The position numbers and the translations under genes were made by a program. Shown here one piece after another: positions 1-8,172 of a stretch of 64,000 nt of DNA; the stretch's first letter is position 1; each line of letters begins with the position of its first letter. The notes beneath the pieces are model-generated. The model was given only the letters and a program-made list of their open reading frames with translations. It was not told where the DNA came from and did no database searches. The DNA lies in assembly GCF_001307275.1 (NCBI RefSeq), contig NZ_CP012831.1:2232001-2296000 (forward strand). Reading direction: 5' to 3'. This DNA comes from Pseudomonas fluorescens. Its GTDB lineage: Bacteria; Pseudomonadota; Gammaproteobacteria; Pseudomonadales; Pseudomonadaceae.

Positions 1-2
1 TT

Positions 3-191
3 GACGCCTCTAGCGGAGCGGCCTTCCTCAATGTGTATGGCGAACTCAGTGGCCGACGCTGGAAGGATTTCCTCCAATACCTGGACGACAGGAACCTTGG
101 CCAGGCCCAGGTGTTCGAAGTCACACGCGCCGCCAAGGCGACGTTCTCCCATTTTGAACACTGGCTGGACAGCCAAAAGGTATTGTTATGA
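3..191 (+). CDS. bphO: Biliverdin-producing haem oxygenase, C-terminal end (partial)
   Basis: This is the last 62 codons of a gene that begins outside the window. The frame stays open from base 3 to a TGA at 189-191 and gives a tail containing FLNVYGELSGRRWKDF and an aromatic C-terminus, as in the BphO haem oxygenases that make biliverdin for phytochromes. Its stop overlaps the ATG of the next gene in an ATGA (188-191), so the two are probably translationally coupled. The identification rests mainly on being coupled to a bacteriophytochrome; the fragment lacks the haem-ligand histidine region. Confidence 0.75.
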   Translation, partial: DASSGAAFLNVYGELSGRRWKDFLQYLDDRNLGQAQVFEVTRAAKATFSHFEHWLDSQKVLL

Positions 192-2422
192 ACACGGAAA
201 ACCAGGAAGCCTTCGAAGAACTGCTGGCCAATTGCGCAGACGAACCGATTCGCTTTCCCGGGACCATCCAGCCTCATGGCGTGTTACTGATGCTGTCCGA
301 GCCCGATTTCGTAATCCGTCAGGTCAGCGCCAACGTGTTGCAATTGATGGCGCAGGATCCCCACAGGCTGCTGGGCCAGACACTCGACGCCCTGCTGGGG
401 CTGGAACAGGCCGAGGCGATCCTCATCGCCTGTCGCGCCGCCCCGGAAAGCGACAACGTGCCCGTGGCCATTGTGGTGAACCAGCAGCGTTTTGATGCCT
501 TGGTGCATCGCCATCAGGGCGCCCTGATCGTCGAATTGGAACAGCACCTGAGCGACTATCGCCCCGAAGGGGTCAGCGGCGAGGCCAACATGGGCCGCAT
601 GCTGCAACGCCTGCAAAGTGCGAAAACCCTCCAGGCCCTGTACGAAATCAGCGTGCGGGAAATCCAGGCCATGACCGGTTACGACCGGGTGCTGATCTAT
701 CGCTTCGAGGAAGAAGGCCACGGCCAAGTGATTGCCGAGGCCAGCGCGCCGTCGATGGAGCTCTACAAGGGCCTGTTTTTCCCGGCGTCGGATATTCCCG
801 AACAGGCTCGAGAGCTGTATCGCATCAACTGGCTGCGGATCATCCCCAACGCCGACTACACGCCAGTGCCGCTGGTTCCGCAATTGCGGCCCGATACCCA
901 GGCGCCCCTGGACCTGAGTTTTGCCACGCTGCGCAGCGTCTCGCCGATCCACCGCCAGTACATGAAAAACATGGGCGTACTGTCGTCCATGAGCATCTCG
1001 TTGATGGAGGGCGAACGCTTGTGGGGGCTGATCAGTTGCGGCAATCGCCAGCCGCTGCTGGTGCCCCATGAAATGCGCATGGCCTGCCAGACCATCGGCC
1101 AGGTGCTGTCATTGCAGATCAGCGCCATGCAAGCCCTGGAGCTGACTCGGCAACGGGACGCCAAGCTGGAAGACCTCAAGGTCCTCGCCGCGGTCATGGC
1201 CGAGTCCAGCGACAACGTCTTCGATGGCCTGTCCCAAGAGCCGCAACGCCTCATGGAGTTGACCGGCGCCAGTGGCGTCGCGATTCTCGAGGACAACAAA
1301 CTGCACCGCCATGGCCAGTGCCCGGAACCAGAGCAGATCCGCGAGCTGCACAAATGGATCCTGGAAACCGGCAAGCCGGTGTTCTCTCACCACAACCTGA
1401 GCAGTGTGTTCCCTGCGGCCCAGGCGTATCAGGACGTGGCGAGCGGCGTGCTGGCGATCCACTTGCCCAAGCCTGTGGAAAACGGCGTGCTGTGGTTCCG
1501 CCCCGAGGTCAAGCAAACCCTCCAATGGAGCGGCGACCCACAAAAACCCCTGGACCTGGAAAACAGCGAGACCGGTCTGCGCCTGCGGCCCCGGACGTCT
1601 TTCGAGATCTGGAAAGTCGAAATGGCCGGTATCAGTACCAAATGGAGCCATGGCGATCTGTTCGCCGCCAACGACTTGCGGCGCTCGGCCTTGGAAAACG
1701 ACCTGGCCCGCCAGGTGCACAAGGAGCGCCTGGCCGTGCAGGCCCGCGATGAACTGGTGGCCGTGGTGTCTCATGACCTGCGCAGCCCGATGACGGTCAT
1801 TTCCATGCTCTGCGGCATGATGCAAAAGGCCTTCAGCTCCGACGGTTCCCACAGCTCCAAGCGTATCGCCTCAGCCATCGACACCATGCAACAGGCTACC
1901 AGCCGCATGAATGCCCTGCTGGAGGACCTGCTCGATACCTCGCGCATCGACGCCGGGCGCTACACCATCAATCCCCAGCCGATGGACGTCAGCCAGATCT
2001 TCGAAGACGCCTGCTCGCTACTGACGCCGCTGGCGGCTGCCAAGGCCATCGACATCTCCTTCAATGCCGAACCGAACCTGAGGATCAATGCCGACCCCGA
2101 GCGGCTGTTCCAGGTGCTGTCCAACCTGATCGGCAACGCCATCAAGTTCACGCCGCAGCAAGGCTCCGTGGGCATCAGTGCGATGTCGGTCGGGAACGAG
2201 ATCGTGTTCAGCGTCCGCGACACCGGTGAAGGGATTACGCCAGAGCAGTTGCCTCATGTTTTCGAGCGCTACTGGACGAGCAAGGAGGGCAACCCAAACG
2301 GCACCGGGCTGGGGTTGTACATTTCCAAGGGGATTGTCCAGGCCCATGGCGGTAAACTGCATGCCGAAAGCCAGCCAGGCCAGGGCAGCGAATTCCGCTT
2401 TACCGTGCCGAGAATCGACTGA
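188..2422 (+). CDS. bphP: Bacteriophytochrome histidine kinase
   Basis: This red/far-red photoreceptor kinase has 744 residues. The order is an N-terminal PAS domain (about 20-120) with the EPIRFPGTIQPHG motif, a GAF domain (about 140-320) carrying PASDIP (199-204), a PHY domain (about 330-505), HisKA with phospho-acceptor His529 in VSHDLRSP, and HATPase_c with NLIGNAIKFT, DTGEG and GTGLGL motifs. Cys16, just before the PAS motif, fits the thioether attachment site for biliverdin in this family. The gene overlaps the haem oxygenase by 4 bp, giving a self-sufficient chromophore and apoprotein pair. No receiver domain is fused and no response regulator gene follows, so its output partner is not visible here. 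Confidence 0.95.
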   Translation: MNTENQEAFEELLANCADEPIRFPGTIQPHGVLLMLSEPDFVIRQVSANVLQLMAQDPHRLLGQTLDALLGLEQAEAILIACRAAPESDNVPVAIVVNQQRFDALVHRHQGALIVELEQHLSDYRPEGVSGEANMGRMLQRLQSAKTLQALYEISVREIQAMTGYDRVLIYRFEEEGHGQVIAEASAPSMELYKGLFFPASDIPEQARELYRINWLRIIPNADYTPVPLVPQLRPDTQAPLDLSFATLRSVSPIHRQYMKNMGVLSSMSISLMEGERLWGLISCGNRQPLLVPHEMRMACQTIGQVLSLQISAMQALELTRQRDAKLEDLKVLAAVMAESSDNVFDGLSQEPQRLMELTGASGVAILEDNKLHRHGQCPEPEQIRELHKWILETGKPVFSHHNLSSVFPAAQAYQDVASGVLAIHLPKPVENGVLWFRPEVKQTLQWSGDPQKPLDLENSETGLRLRPRTSFEIWKVEMAGISTKWSHGDLFAANDLRRSALENDLARQVHKERLAVQARDELVAVVSHDLRSPMTVISMLCGMMQKAFSSDGSHSSKRIASAIDTMQQATSRMNALLEDLLDTSRIDAGRYTINPQPMDVSQIFEDACSLLTPLAAAKAIDISFNAEPNLRINADPERLFQVLSNLIGNAIKFTPQQGSVGISAMSVGNEIVFSVRDTGEGITPEQLPHVFERYWTSKEGNPNGTGLGLYISKGIVQAHGGKLHAESQPGQGSEFRFTVPRID

Positions 2423-2462
2423 GCCGGGCACCGCCCCCTAACGAATTGGAAACCGAAGCCCA

Positions 2463-2909
2463 ATGGCCTCACTGAACAAACAGCAAAAACGCGCCAAGCG
2501 CGCCAAAGACAAAGCCAAGCAAATCCGCATGACCGGGCGCAAATCGATCCCGATGTATGGCGATCCGGCCCACGCCACCGCCCAGCCACCGGTCTACGTG
2601 CTGGAACTGTTCGCCAAGCTGCGCGAAGCCGAGGCCGTCAGCCGCAGTGAAATGCTCGATACGCTGCTTACGTCCCTGAGCGTGATGATCATCGAACGCC
2701 CAGGCCTGCTCGACCTGAAGAACGCTGAAAACGAAGGCATGGCGGCGACCAACCTGGCCGCCGACATGCTGGTGGACTACCGCATGTGGGTCGATGACAT
2801 GGACCGCGAGACCGCCCAGCGCTGGCTCAGCACACCGGAGTTCATCAAGGACTTCAGCGAAGCGCTGGACCGTTATCGCCAGACCCAGGAAGAACCCACC
2901 AGCGAATAA
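2463..2909 (+). CDS. Conserved hypothetical protein with basic N-terminus (paralogue of 4369-4869)
   Basis: This 148-residue soluble protein has no family I can name. It starts MASLNKQQKRAKRAKDKAKQ, a highly basic, probably disordered or nucleic-acid-contacting leader. A helical acidic body follows, with ERPGLLDLKNAENEGMAATN and a C-terminal RWLSTPEF segment. A second copy 1.5 kb downstream shares the leader, the NAENE..AA.NL motif and the W-D-D/A-RWL.(S)PE ending. The two copies flank a secreted protein and vapBC, which suggests a local duplication. It starts 40 bp after bphP on the same strand but a functional link is not evident. Confidence 0.8.
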   Translation: MASLNKQQKRAKRAKDKAKQIRMTGRKSIPMYGDPAHATAQPPVYVLELFAKLREAEAVSRSEMLDTLLTSLSVMIIERPGLLDLKNAENEGMAATNLAADMLVDYRMWVDDMDRETAQRWLSTPEFIKDFSEALDRYRQTQEEPTSE

Positions 2910-2918
2910 GCCGCTCGG

Positions 2919-3368
2919 CTATTCATCACCGTTCCAATGAAACACCAGGTTGCGCGCGGCACCGTTGCCTACCTCAGCAGTGTCGCGTCGCGCCTCCCCG
3001 TTGCGCGTCGCCACCACGTTGTACTTGCCCGGCGGCAATTGCACATAAACCAGCGGCCCCGCATCGCTGAGCGTCAACAATGTTTGTCCCGACGCGCTCT
3101 GCACGGTCACGTCCACATCCGGGACGTATTTGTTTTCCGGGCCGATTGCGAACGTCATGTGCAGGTTGTAGCCATGGGCCTGCCCGATGGCCCGGGCTTC
3201 GTCTTCGCCGATACCGCCGGACAGATAGGTAATGCCGTTCTGTTGCTGTGGCTGGACCTGCACGCCGGCACTGTCTACCGGGGCCAGGTTCGTGGCGTTG
3301 AGCATGATGGGGAACAACAGCGCGCCGAACAGAAGGAAGGGCAGCAAAAAGTAATGGTTATGCTTCAT
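2919..3368 (-). CDS. Secreted protein with carboxypeptidase-regulatory-like fold
   Basis: The product is 149 residues from the ATG at 3368. A start further upstream at 3431 is open but the MKHNHYF start puts a clean signal peptide (hydrophobic stretch about 6-24, ending in LNATN) at the N-terminus. The mature part contains ENKYVPDVDVTVQSASGQ, TLSDAGPLVYVQLPPGKYNV and a closing NLVFHWN, the beta-sandwich pattern of carboxypeptidase regulatory-like domains that decorate envelope proteins. An exported role is inferred; no enzymatic residues are seen. It is convergent with the 2463 gene. Confidence 0.75.
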   Translation of the reverse strand: MKHNHYFLLPFLLFGALLFPIMLNATNLAPVDSAGVQVQPQQQNGITYLSGGIGEDEARAIGQAHGYNLHMTFAIGPENKYVPDVDVTVQSASGQTLLTLSDAGPLVYVQLPPGKYNVVATRNGEARRDTAEVGNGAARNLVFHWNGDE

Positions 3369-3493
3369 GGCGAGGACTCCAGATACTGGAAACAGCTCAT
3401 AAGTTCTCTTTTGATTTTGATTATGCGGCAAGGTTTAGATCTATTGGCGATGAATGGAATAAGAAACCATTCATCGCAGCGCCGTATATCCCA

Positions 3494-3521
3494 TTGACAT
3501 ATCCCTGCATGATTCTATGCT
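3494..3521 (+). promoter_or_regulatory. Sigma-70-type promoter of vapBC
   Basis: TTGACA at 3494-3499 is followed after 16 bp by TATGCT at 3516-3521, 29 bp before the vapB start codon. The -35 box is a perfect consensus and the -10 has two mismatches. VapB/VapC complexes usually bind their own promoter, so the operator is expected to overlap this site, though I see no clear inverted repeat. Confidence 0.6.
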
Positions 3522-3550
3522 TCAGTTTGAATTTCCTAGAGGGACTGCAC

Positions 3551-3781
3551 ATGGAACAAACCACCCTTTTCATGAGCAATCGCAGCCAGGCCGTCCGGCT
3601 ACCCAAAGCAGTTGCGATGCCAAACGATGTAAAGCGTGTAGACGTGATTGCCATAGGAAGAGCACGCGTCATCACACCAGCCGGCGAAGCGTGGGATAGC
3701 TGGTTCGATGGAGACTCCGTAACAGCAGATTTTATGGCAGAGCGTGAACAGCCTGCCGATCAGGAGCGCGAGCCCTTCTAA
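3551..3781 (+). CDS. vapB: VapB-type antitoxin (AbrB/SpoVT-like)
   Basis: This 76-residue antitoxin begins MEQTTLFMSNRSQAVRLPKA, the swapped-hairpin AbrB-like DNA-binding fold typical of VagC/VapB proteins (TLFMSNRSQAVRLPK). The C-terminal part (WDSWFDGDSV...ERE) is the toxin-binding tail. A longer open frame from 3494 exists, but 3551 is the expected family start and leaves the promoter upstream. The stop TAA shares one base with the toxin ATG at 3781, so the two are coupled. It should neutralise VapC and repress the operon. Confidence 0.9.
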   Translation: MEQTTLFMSNRSQAVRLPKAVAMPNDVKRVDVIAIGRARVITPAGEAWDSWFDGDSVTADFMAEREQPADQEREPF

Positions 3782-4200
3782 TGATCAAGTTCATGCTAGA
3801 TACCAACATTTGTATATTTACTATCAAGAACAAACCGCAGGCAGTCAGAGAAGCTTTCAACCTTCATCACGGCCAGCTTTCTATTAGCGCCGTGACGCTG
3901 ATGGAGCTTATTTATGGCGCGGAAAAATCCTCTGCCCCTGAGAAAAATCTTGCGGTCATAGAAGGGTTCTGTGCCCGGCTTGAAGTTTTACCTTTTGATT
4001 ATGAAGGCGCAGCGCATACCGGAATGATCCGAGCCGAGTTGGCAAAAATTGGCAAGCCGATCGGTCCCTACGACCAAATGATCGCAGGCCATGCCCGTTC
4101 TCGCGGGCTGATCGTAGTGACTAACAATCGAAGGGAATTTGAAAGAGTCCCGGGCCTGCGCATCGAGGACTGGACCACAGCGACGACGCCAGGGTTATAA
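3781..4200 (+). CDS. vapC: VapC-type PIN-domain ribonuclease toxin
   Basis: The toxin has 139 residues, the usual VapC length. The PIN-domain acidic residues are present: Asp7 in MLDTN, Glu42 in LMELIYG and Asp98 in GPYDQMIAGHA, followed by the VTNNRREF segment (113-120) that is normally VTNN.(R)EF. VapC toxins are Mg2+-dependent RNases that cleave tRNA or rRNA and stop growth when VapB is degraded. Both genes look intact, so the pair is probably active. Flanking by two paralogues suggests that it arrived with, or next to, a duplication. Confidence 0.92.
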   Translation: MIKFMLDTNICIFTIKNKPQAVREAFNLHHGQLSISAVTLMELIYGAEKSSAPEKNLAVIEGFCARLEVLPFDYEGAAHTGMIRAELAKIGKPIGPYDQMIAGHARSRGLIVVTNNRREFERVPGLRIEDWTTATTPGL

Positions 4201-4238
4201 CTTCGGGGTTTGAAGTTAAAAAACCGCTCCATCGAGGC

Positions 4239-4326
4239 TCCTGTGGAAGTAGCTCGCGATGAGGCCGTCCCCCCTCATCTTTGTTGGCTTCTCTACCGCC
4301 ATCGCGAGCAAGCTCGCTCCCACAGA
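4239..4326. repeat. REP element pair (inverted)
   Basis: Two REP units lie head to head between vapC and the next gene: a degenerate TCCTGTGGAAGTAGCTCGCGA at the left and GCGAGCAAGCTCGCTCCCACA at the right. The stretch is technically open in the frame of the downstream gene but is repeat DNA, which argues that the gene starts after it at 4369. Confidence 0.85.
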
Positions 4327-4368
4327 TTTCACGACTACTTTTTTCAACAAAATGACGGAACCACACCC

Positions 4369-4869
4369 ATGGCCTCCGCGAACAAACAACAAAAACGCGC
4401 CAAGCGTGCAAAAACGAAAGCCAAGCAACTACGCGTCAGTCGTACAAAGCCTGCTGCCGTCGCGTTTGATCTTCCCGAGTACGAAGATCCGTACTTCCTG
4501 GATGCCCTGCAGGACGAATTCGCAGAGCGCCCAAGAGACTTCTTGTCGCTATTCTATGAGATGCAAGACGCCGAAGAAGAGTCGGGGCGTATTGATATGA
4601 TGGTCAGGATGCTCGGATTAATCCTTGTGATGACGAATGAACAGCCCGAGCTTCTGAATCGTGAAAATGCCGAAAACGAAGCCACGGCAGCCCAAAATCT
4701 GGTCGAAAATACCCTGATTGCTTATAGAAGGTGGGCTGACGATATCGATCAGGAAGCAGCGGAGCGTTGGCTTCACAGCCCTGAAGTACAGGCGGATTTC
4801 GAAATTGCACGAGCCAGCTTCAAAGAGGTTCTCAAAATACTGTGGGATCTCGAGGATGCTCCCGAGTAA
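4369..4869 (+). CDS. Conserved hypothetical protein with basic N-terminus (paralogue of 2463-2909)
   Basis: The product is 166 residues from the ATG at 4369. The open frame begins at 4210 but its first part is a REP element, and MASANKQQKRAKRAKTKAKQ matches the start of the 2463 gene. The body shares NRENAENEATAAQNL, RRWADDIDQEAAERWLHSPE and an acidic tail with that paralogue. It carries an extra insert after residue 25 (DLPEYEDPYFLDALQDEFAE). GC content is visibly lower than in the first copy, so the copies have diverged or one was acquired. Function unknown. Confidence 0.78.
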   Translation: MASANKQQKRAKRAKTKAKQLRVSRTKPAAVAFDLPEYEDPYFLDALQDEFAERPRDFLSLFYEMQDAEEESGRIDMMVRMLGLILVMTNEQPELLNRENAENEATAAQNLVENTLIAYRRWADDIDQEAAERWLHSPEVQADFEIARASFKEVLKILWDLEDAPE

Positions 4870-5169
4870 CCCAACAAACTTTTGATCGCGACACGCTCAT
4901 CCGGTTATCCCTTCCAACCCCCGCCCAAAGCTGGCACCATCGCGCCTTTTTTCACGCGACTCCCCGGGCTTTTCACCGGTAGACAGGGTTCAAACGGCCG
5001 TTCGGTTGTTGATGGCGCGACAGACTGCTGTGCCGATGCGACAACCTGCCACACATCCCCGGTTTACCAGCCGAAGCGCTGTTGGCTGTCATTCGGACGC
5101 ATGCTAGCTTGGCCGCCTCGCCAAGGAAGGCAGCCAACAGCAAGGGAGCACACACCATGAGGACCGCAC
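4870..5169 (+). other. Intergenic leader of the amino-acid ABC operon
   Basis: About 300 bp without a supported gene. A 92-codon open frame (4882-5160) crosses it but has no recognisable product or ribosome site. The segment should hold the promoter for the operon starting at 5170; no box close to consensus stands out. A ribosome site GAGGA lies at 5160-5164 just before the ATG at 5170. Confidence 0.4.
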
Positions 5170-5943
5170 ATGGCCCAGGCCACGCCCGCGCTTGAAATCC
5201 GCAACCTGCACAAACGCTACGGACAGCTGGAGGTGCTCAAGGGCGTCTCGCTGACCGCCCGCGACGGCGATGTGATCTCGATCCTCGGATCCTCCGGGTC
5301 CGGCAAGTCCACGTTTCTGCGCTGCATCAACCTGCTGGAGAACCCCAACCAGGGCCAGATCCTGGTGGCCGGCGAAGAGCTCAAGCTCAAGGCCGCGAAA
5401 AACGGTGAACTGGTGGCCGCCGACGGCAAACAGATCAACCGCCTGCGCAGCGAGATCGGTTTTGTGTTTCAGAACTTTAACCTTTGGCCGCACATGAGCG
5501 TGCTCGATAACATCATCGAAGCCCCGCGCCGGGTGCTCGGCCAGAGCAAGGCCGAAGCCGTCGAAGTAGCCGAAGCACTGCTGGCCAAGGTCGGCATCGC
5601 CGACAAGCGCCACGCCTACCCGGCCGAACTGTCGGGCGGCCAGCAGCAACGCGCCGCCATCGCCCGCACCCTGGCAATGCAGCCCAAGGTGATTCTGTTC
5701 GACGAACCCACCTCCGCTCTTGACCCGGAAATGGTCCAGGAAGTACTTAGTGTGATCCGCGCCCTGGCCGAAGAAGGACGCACCATGCTGCTGGTCACCC
5801 ATGAAATGGGCTTCGCCCGTCAGGTTTCCAGCGAAGTCGTGTTCCTTCATCAAGGCCTGGTCGAGGAGCAAGGATCGCCACAGCAGGTCTTCGAAAACCC
5901 GCTTTCGGCGCGCTGCAAACAATTCATGTCCAGCAACCGCTAA
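5170..5943 (+). CDS. Polar amino-acid ABC transporter ATPase (HisP/AotP-like)
   Basis: The 257-residue ATPase couples ATP hydrolysis to uptake of a polar amino acid. It shows Walker [10 protein letters not shown], a Q-loop [11 protein letters not shown], the signature LSGGQQQR, Walker B VILFDEP and the switch His in LLVTHEMG. The short insertion before the Q-loop ([20 protein letters not shown]) is typical of HisP-type proteins for basic amino acids and opines. It is first in a five-gene operon: ATPase, binding protein, two permeases and a methyltransferase. The substrate is inferred from the family only; histidine, arginine, ornithine or lysine are plausible. Confidence 0.92.
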   Translation: MAQATPALEIRNLHKRYGQLEVLKGVSLTARDGDVISILGSSGSGKSTFLRCINLLENPNQGQILVAGEELKLKAAKNGELVAADGKQINRLRSEIGFVFQNFNLWPHMSVLDNIIEAPRRVLGQSKAEAVEVAEALLAKVGIADKRHAYPAELSGGQQQRAAIARTLAMQPKVILFDEPTSALDPEMVQEVLSVIRALAEEGRTMLLVTHEMGFARQVSSEVVFLHQGLVEEQGSPQQVFENPLSARCKQFMSSNR

Positions 5944-5956
5944 CGGAGCAGTACAG

Positions 5957-6712
5957 ATGCAGACCTACAAGAAATTCCTCCTGGCAGCAGCCGTCAGCCT
6001 GGTCTTCTCGGCCAACGCCATGGCGGCCGATAAACTGAAGATGGGCATCGAAGCGGCCTATCCACCGTTCAACAACAAGGACGCCAGCGGCCAGGTCGTG
6101 GGGTTCGATAAAGACATCGGCGACGCCCTGTGCGCCAAGATGAAAGTCGAGTGCGAAGTCGTCACCTCCGATTGGGACGGCATCATCCCGGCCCTGAACG
6201 CCAAGAAATTCGACTTCCTGATTTCCTCGCTGTCGATCACCGAGGAACGCAAGCAGGCGGTGGACTTCACCGACCCGTACTACTCCAACAAACTGCAGTT
6301 CATCGCGCCGAAAAGCGCCGAGTTCAAGACCGATAAGGACTCGCTCAAAGGCAAGGTCATCGGCGCACAACGGGCGACCCTGGCCGGCACCTGGCTGGAA
6401 GACGAACTGGGTAGCGACATCACCACCAAGCTCTACGACACGCAGGAAAACGCTTATCTGGACCTGACCTCTGGCCGCGTCGATGCGATCCTGGCGGACA
6501 AATACGTCAACTATGACTGGCTGAAAACCGAGGCCGGCCGCGCCTACGAATTCAAGGGCGACCCGGTGGTGGAAAGCGACAAGATCGGCATCGCCGTGCG
6601 CAAGGGCGACAACGAATTGCGCAACAAACTGAACGCCGCACTCAAGGAAATTGTCGCCGACGGCACCTACAAGAAAATCAACGACAAGTACTTTCCGTTC
6701 AACATCTATTGA
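5957..6712 (+). CDS. Periplasmic polar amino-acid-binding protein
   Basis: The solute receptor of the ABC system has 251 residues from the ATG at 5957, 13 bp after the ATPase stop. The signal peptide MQTYKKFLLAAAVSLVFSAN ends in AMA|ADKL. The mature protein has the LAO/HisJ-type motifs GIEAAYPPFN, VGFDKDIGDALC, DWDGIIPAL, SLSITEER and VDFTDPYY that form the ligand pocket of family 3 binding proteins. The Asp and Arg positions that clamp the alpha-amino and carboxylate groups appear to be kept. It delivers substrate to the permeases encoded just downstream. Confidence 0.93.
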   Translation: MQTYKKFLLAAAVSLVFSANAMAADKLKMGIEAAYPPFNNKDASGQVVGFDKDIGDALCAKMKVECEVVTSDWDGIIPALNAKKFDFLISSLSITEERKQAVDFTDPYYSNKLQFIAPKSAEFKTDKDSLKGKVIGAQRATLAGTWLEDELGSDITTKLYDTQENAYLDLTSGRVDAILADKYVNYDWLKTEAGRAYEFKGDPVVESDKIGIAVRKGDNELRNKLNAALKEIVADGTYKKINDKYFPFNIY

Positions 6713-6790
6713 TGCTGACGTACCCGGCCGACGCTGCCACACCGCAGCGCCGGCCCTTAGCAAAGCCTGCCGCGATATGAACACACACCC

Positions 6791-7486
6791 ATGATGATCG
6801 ATCTCCACGGATTCGGCCCGGCGCTCGCCGCTGGCGCACTGATGACCGTCAAACTGGCACTCTCGGCCCTGTGCCTGGGGCTGGTGCTCGGCCTGCTCGG
6901 CGCCTTGGCCAAGACCTCGCCGTACAAGCCATTGCAATGGCTTGGCGGCACTTACTCGACACTGGTTCGTGGCATTCCGGAATTGCTCTGGGTGCTGTTG
7001 ATCTACTTCGGTACCGTCAACCTGATGCGTGCGCTGGGCGAGTACCTGGGCATGCCTGACCTTGCCCTCAACGCCTTCGCCGCCGGTGTCATTGCCCTGG
7101 GCCTGTGCTTTGGCGCCTACGCCACGGAAGTGTTTCGCGGCGCGATCCTGGCAATTCCCAAGGGCCACCGTGAGGCCGGCGTCGCCCTGGGCCTGTCGAA
7201 GTGGCGGATCTTCACCCGACTGATCATGCCGCAGATGTGGCGCATCGCCCTGCCGGGCCTGGGTAACCTGTTCATGATCCTGATGAAGGACACCGCGCTG
7301 GTCTCGGTGATCGGCCTGGAAGAAATCATGCGCCACGCACAGATTGGCGTGACCGTGTCCAAGCAACCGTTCACCTTCTATATGGTCGCAGCGCTCATGT
7401 ACCTGGGGCTGACGGTGCTCGCCATGCTCGGCATGCACCTGCTGGAACGACGCGCCGCCCGTGGATTTGCCAGGAGTACCCAATGA
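6791..7486 (+). CDS. Polar amino-acid ABC permease (HisQ-like)
   Basis: This 231-residue inner-membrane subunit has about five hydrophobic segments and the EAA loop HREAGVALGLSKWRIFTRLI..P that docks with the ATPase. The early MTVKLALSALCLGLVLGLLG and VRGIPELLWVLLIYF are characteristic of the HisQ/HisM/GlnP permease family. Two adjacent ATGs occur at 6791 and 6794. Its stop overlaps the next permease in an ATGA (7483-7486), so the two membrane subunits are translationally coupled and probably form a heterodimer. Confidence 0.92.
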   Translation: MMIDLHGFGPALAAGALMTVKLALSALCLGLVLGLLGALAKTSPYKPLQWLGGTYSTLVRGIPELLWVLLIYFGTVNLMRALGEYLGMPDLALNAFAAGVIALGLCFGAYATEVFRGAILAIPKGHREAGVALGLSKWRIFTRLIMPQMWRIALPGLGNLFMILMKDTALVSVIGLEEIMRHAQIGVTVSKQPFTFYMVAALMYLGLTVLAMLGMHLLERRAARGFARSTQ

Positions 7487-8172
7487 ACTGGGACGTCATC
7501 ATCAAGTGGCTGCCGAAGCTGGCCCAAGGCGCGACACTGACCCTGGAGCTGGTGGCCATCGCCGTGATCGCCGGGCTGCTGCTGGCGATTCCGCTGGGCA
7601 TCGCCCGCTCTTCGCGCCTGTGGCAGGTGCGGGCATTGCCCTACGCCTACATCTTCTTTTTCCGTGGCACGCCGCTGTTGGTCCAGCTGTTTTTGGTCTA
7701 CTACGGCCTGGCGCAGTTCGACGCCGTGCGCAGCAGCGCGCTGTGGCCGTACCTGCGGGACCCGTTCTGGTGCGCCACGGTCACCATGACCTTGCACACC
7801 GCCGCCTACATCGCCGAGATCCTGCGCGGCGCGATCCAGGCCATCCCAAAGGGCGAGATCGAAGCCGCACGGGCCCTGGGCATGTCTCGGCCCAAGGCAT
7901 TGTTCTACATCATGCTGCCCCGCGCGGCGCGCATCGGCCTGCCGGCCTACAGCAACGAAGTGATCCTGATGCTCAAGGCCAGTGCCCTGGCGAGCACCGT
8001 GACCCTGCTGGAACTCACCGGCATGGCCCGCACCATCATTGCCCGGACCTACCTGCCAGTGGAAATCTTCTTCGCCGCCGGCATGTTCTACCTGCTGATG
8101 TCCTTCCTGTTGGTGCAAGGCTTCAAGCAGCTGGAGCGCTGGTTGCGCGTCGATGCCTGCCAAGGGCGCTGA
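7483..8172 (+). CDS. Polar amino-acid ABC permease (HisM-like)
   Basis: The second permease has 229 residues with the family opening LAQGATLTLELVAIAVIAG, the FFRGTPLLVQLFLVYYGLAQ segment typical of HisM, and the EAA loop GEIEAARALGMSRPKALFYI. It is coupled to the preceding permease by a 4 bp overlap, and its last 20 bp are overlapped by the following methyltransferase gene. Together with the ATPase and binding protein it makes a complete importer. Confidence 0.92.
   Translation: MNWDVIIKWLPKLAQGATLTLELVAIAVIAGLLLAIPLGIARSSRLWQVRALPYAYIFFFRGTPLLVQLFLVYYGLAQFDAVRSSALWPYLRDPFWCATVTMTLHTAAYIAEILRGAIQAIPKGEIEAARALGMSRPKALFYIMLPRAARIGLPAYSNEVILMLKASALASTVTLLELTGMARTIIARTYLPVEIFFAAGMFYLLMSFLLVQGFKQLERWLRVDACQGR

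Noticed and set aside
4210..4368. N-terminal extension of the gene at 4369
   Set aside because: It translates a REP pair; the paralogue starts at the equivalent of 4369.
5170..5943. Naming the ABC system hisPMQJ or aot
   Set aside because: Family motifs fit several basic amino-acid importers; the substrate cannot be told from sequence here.
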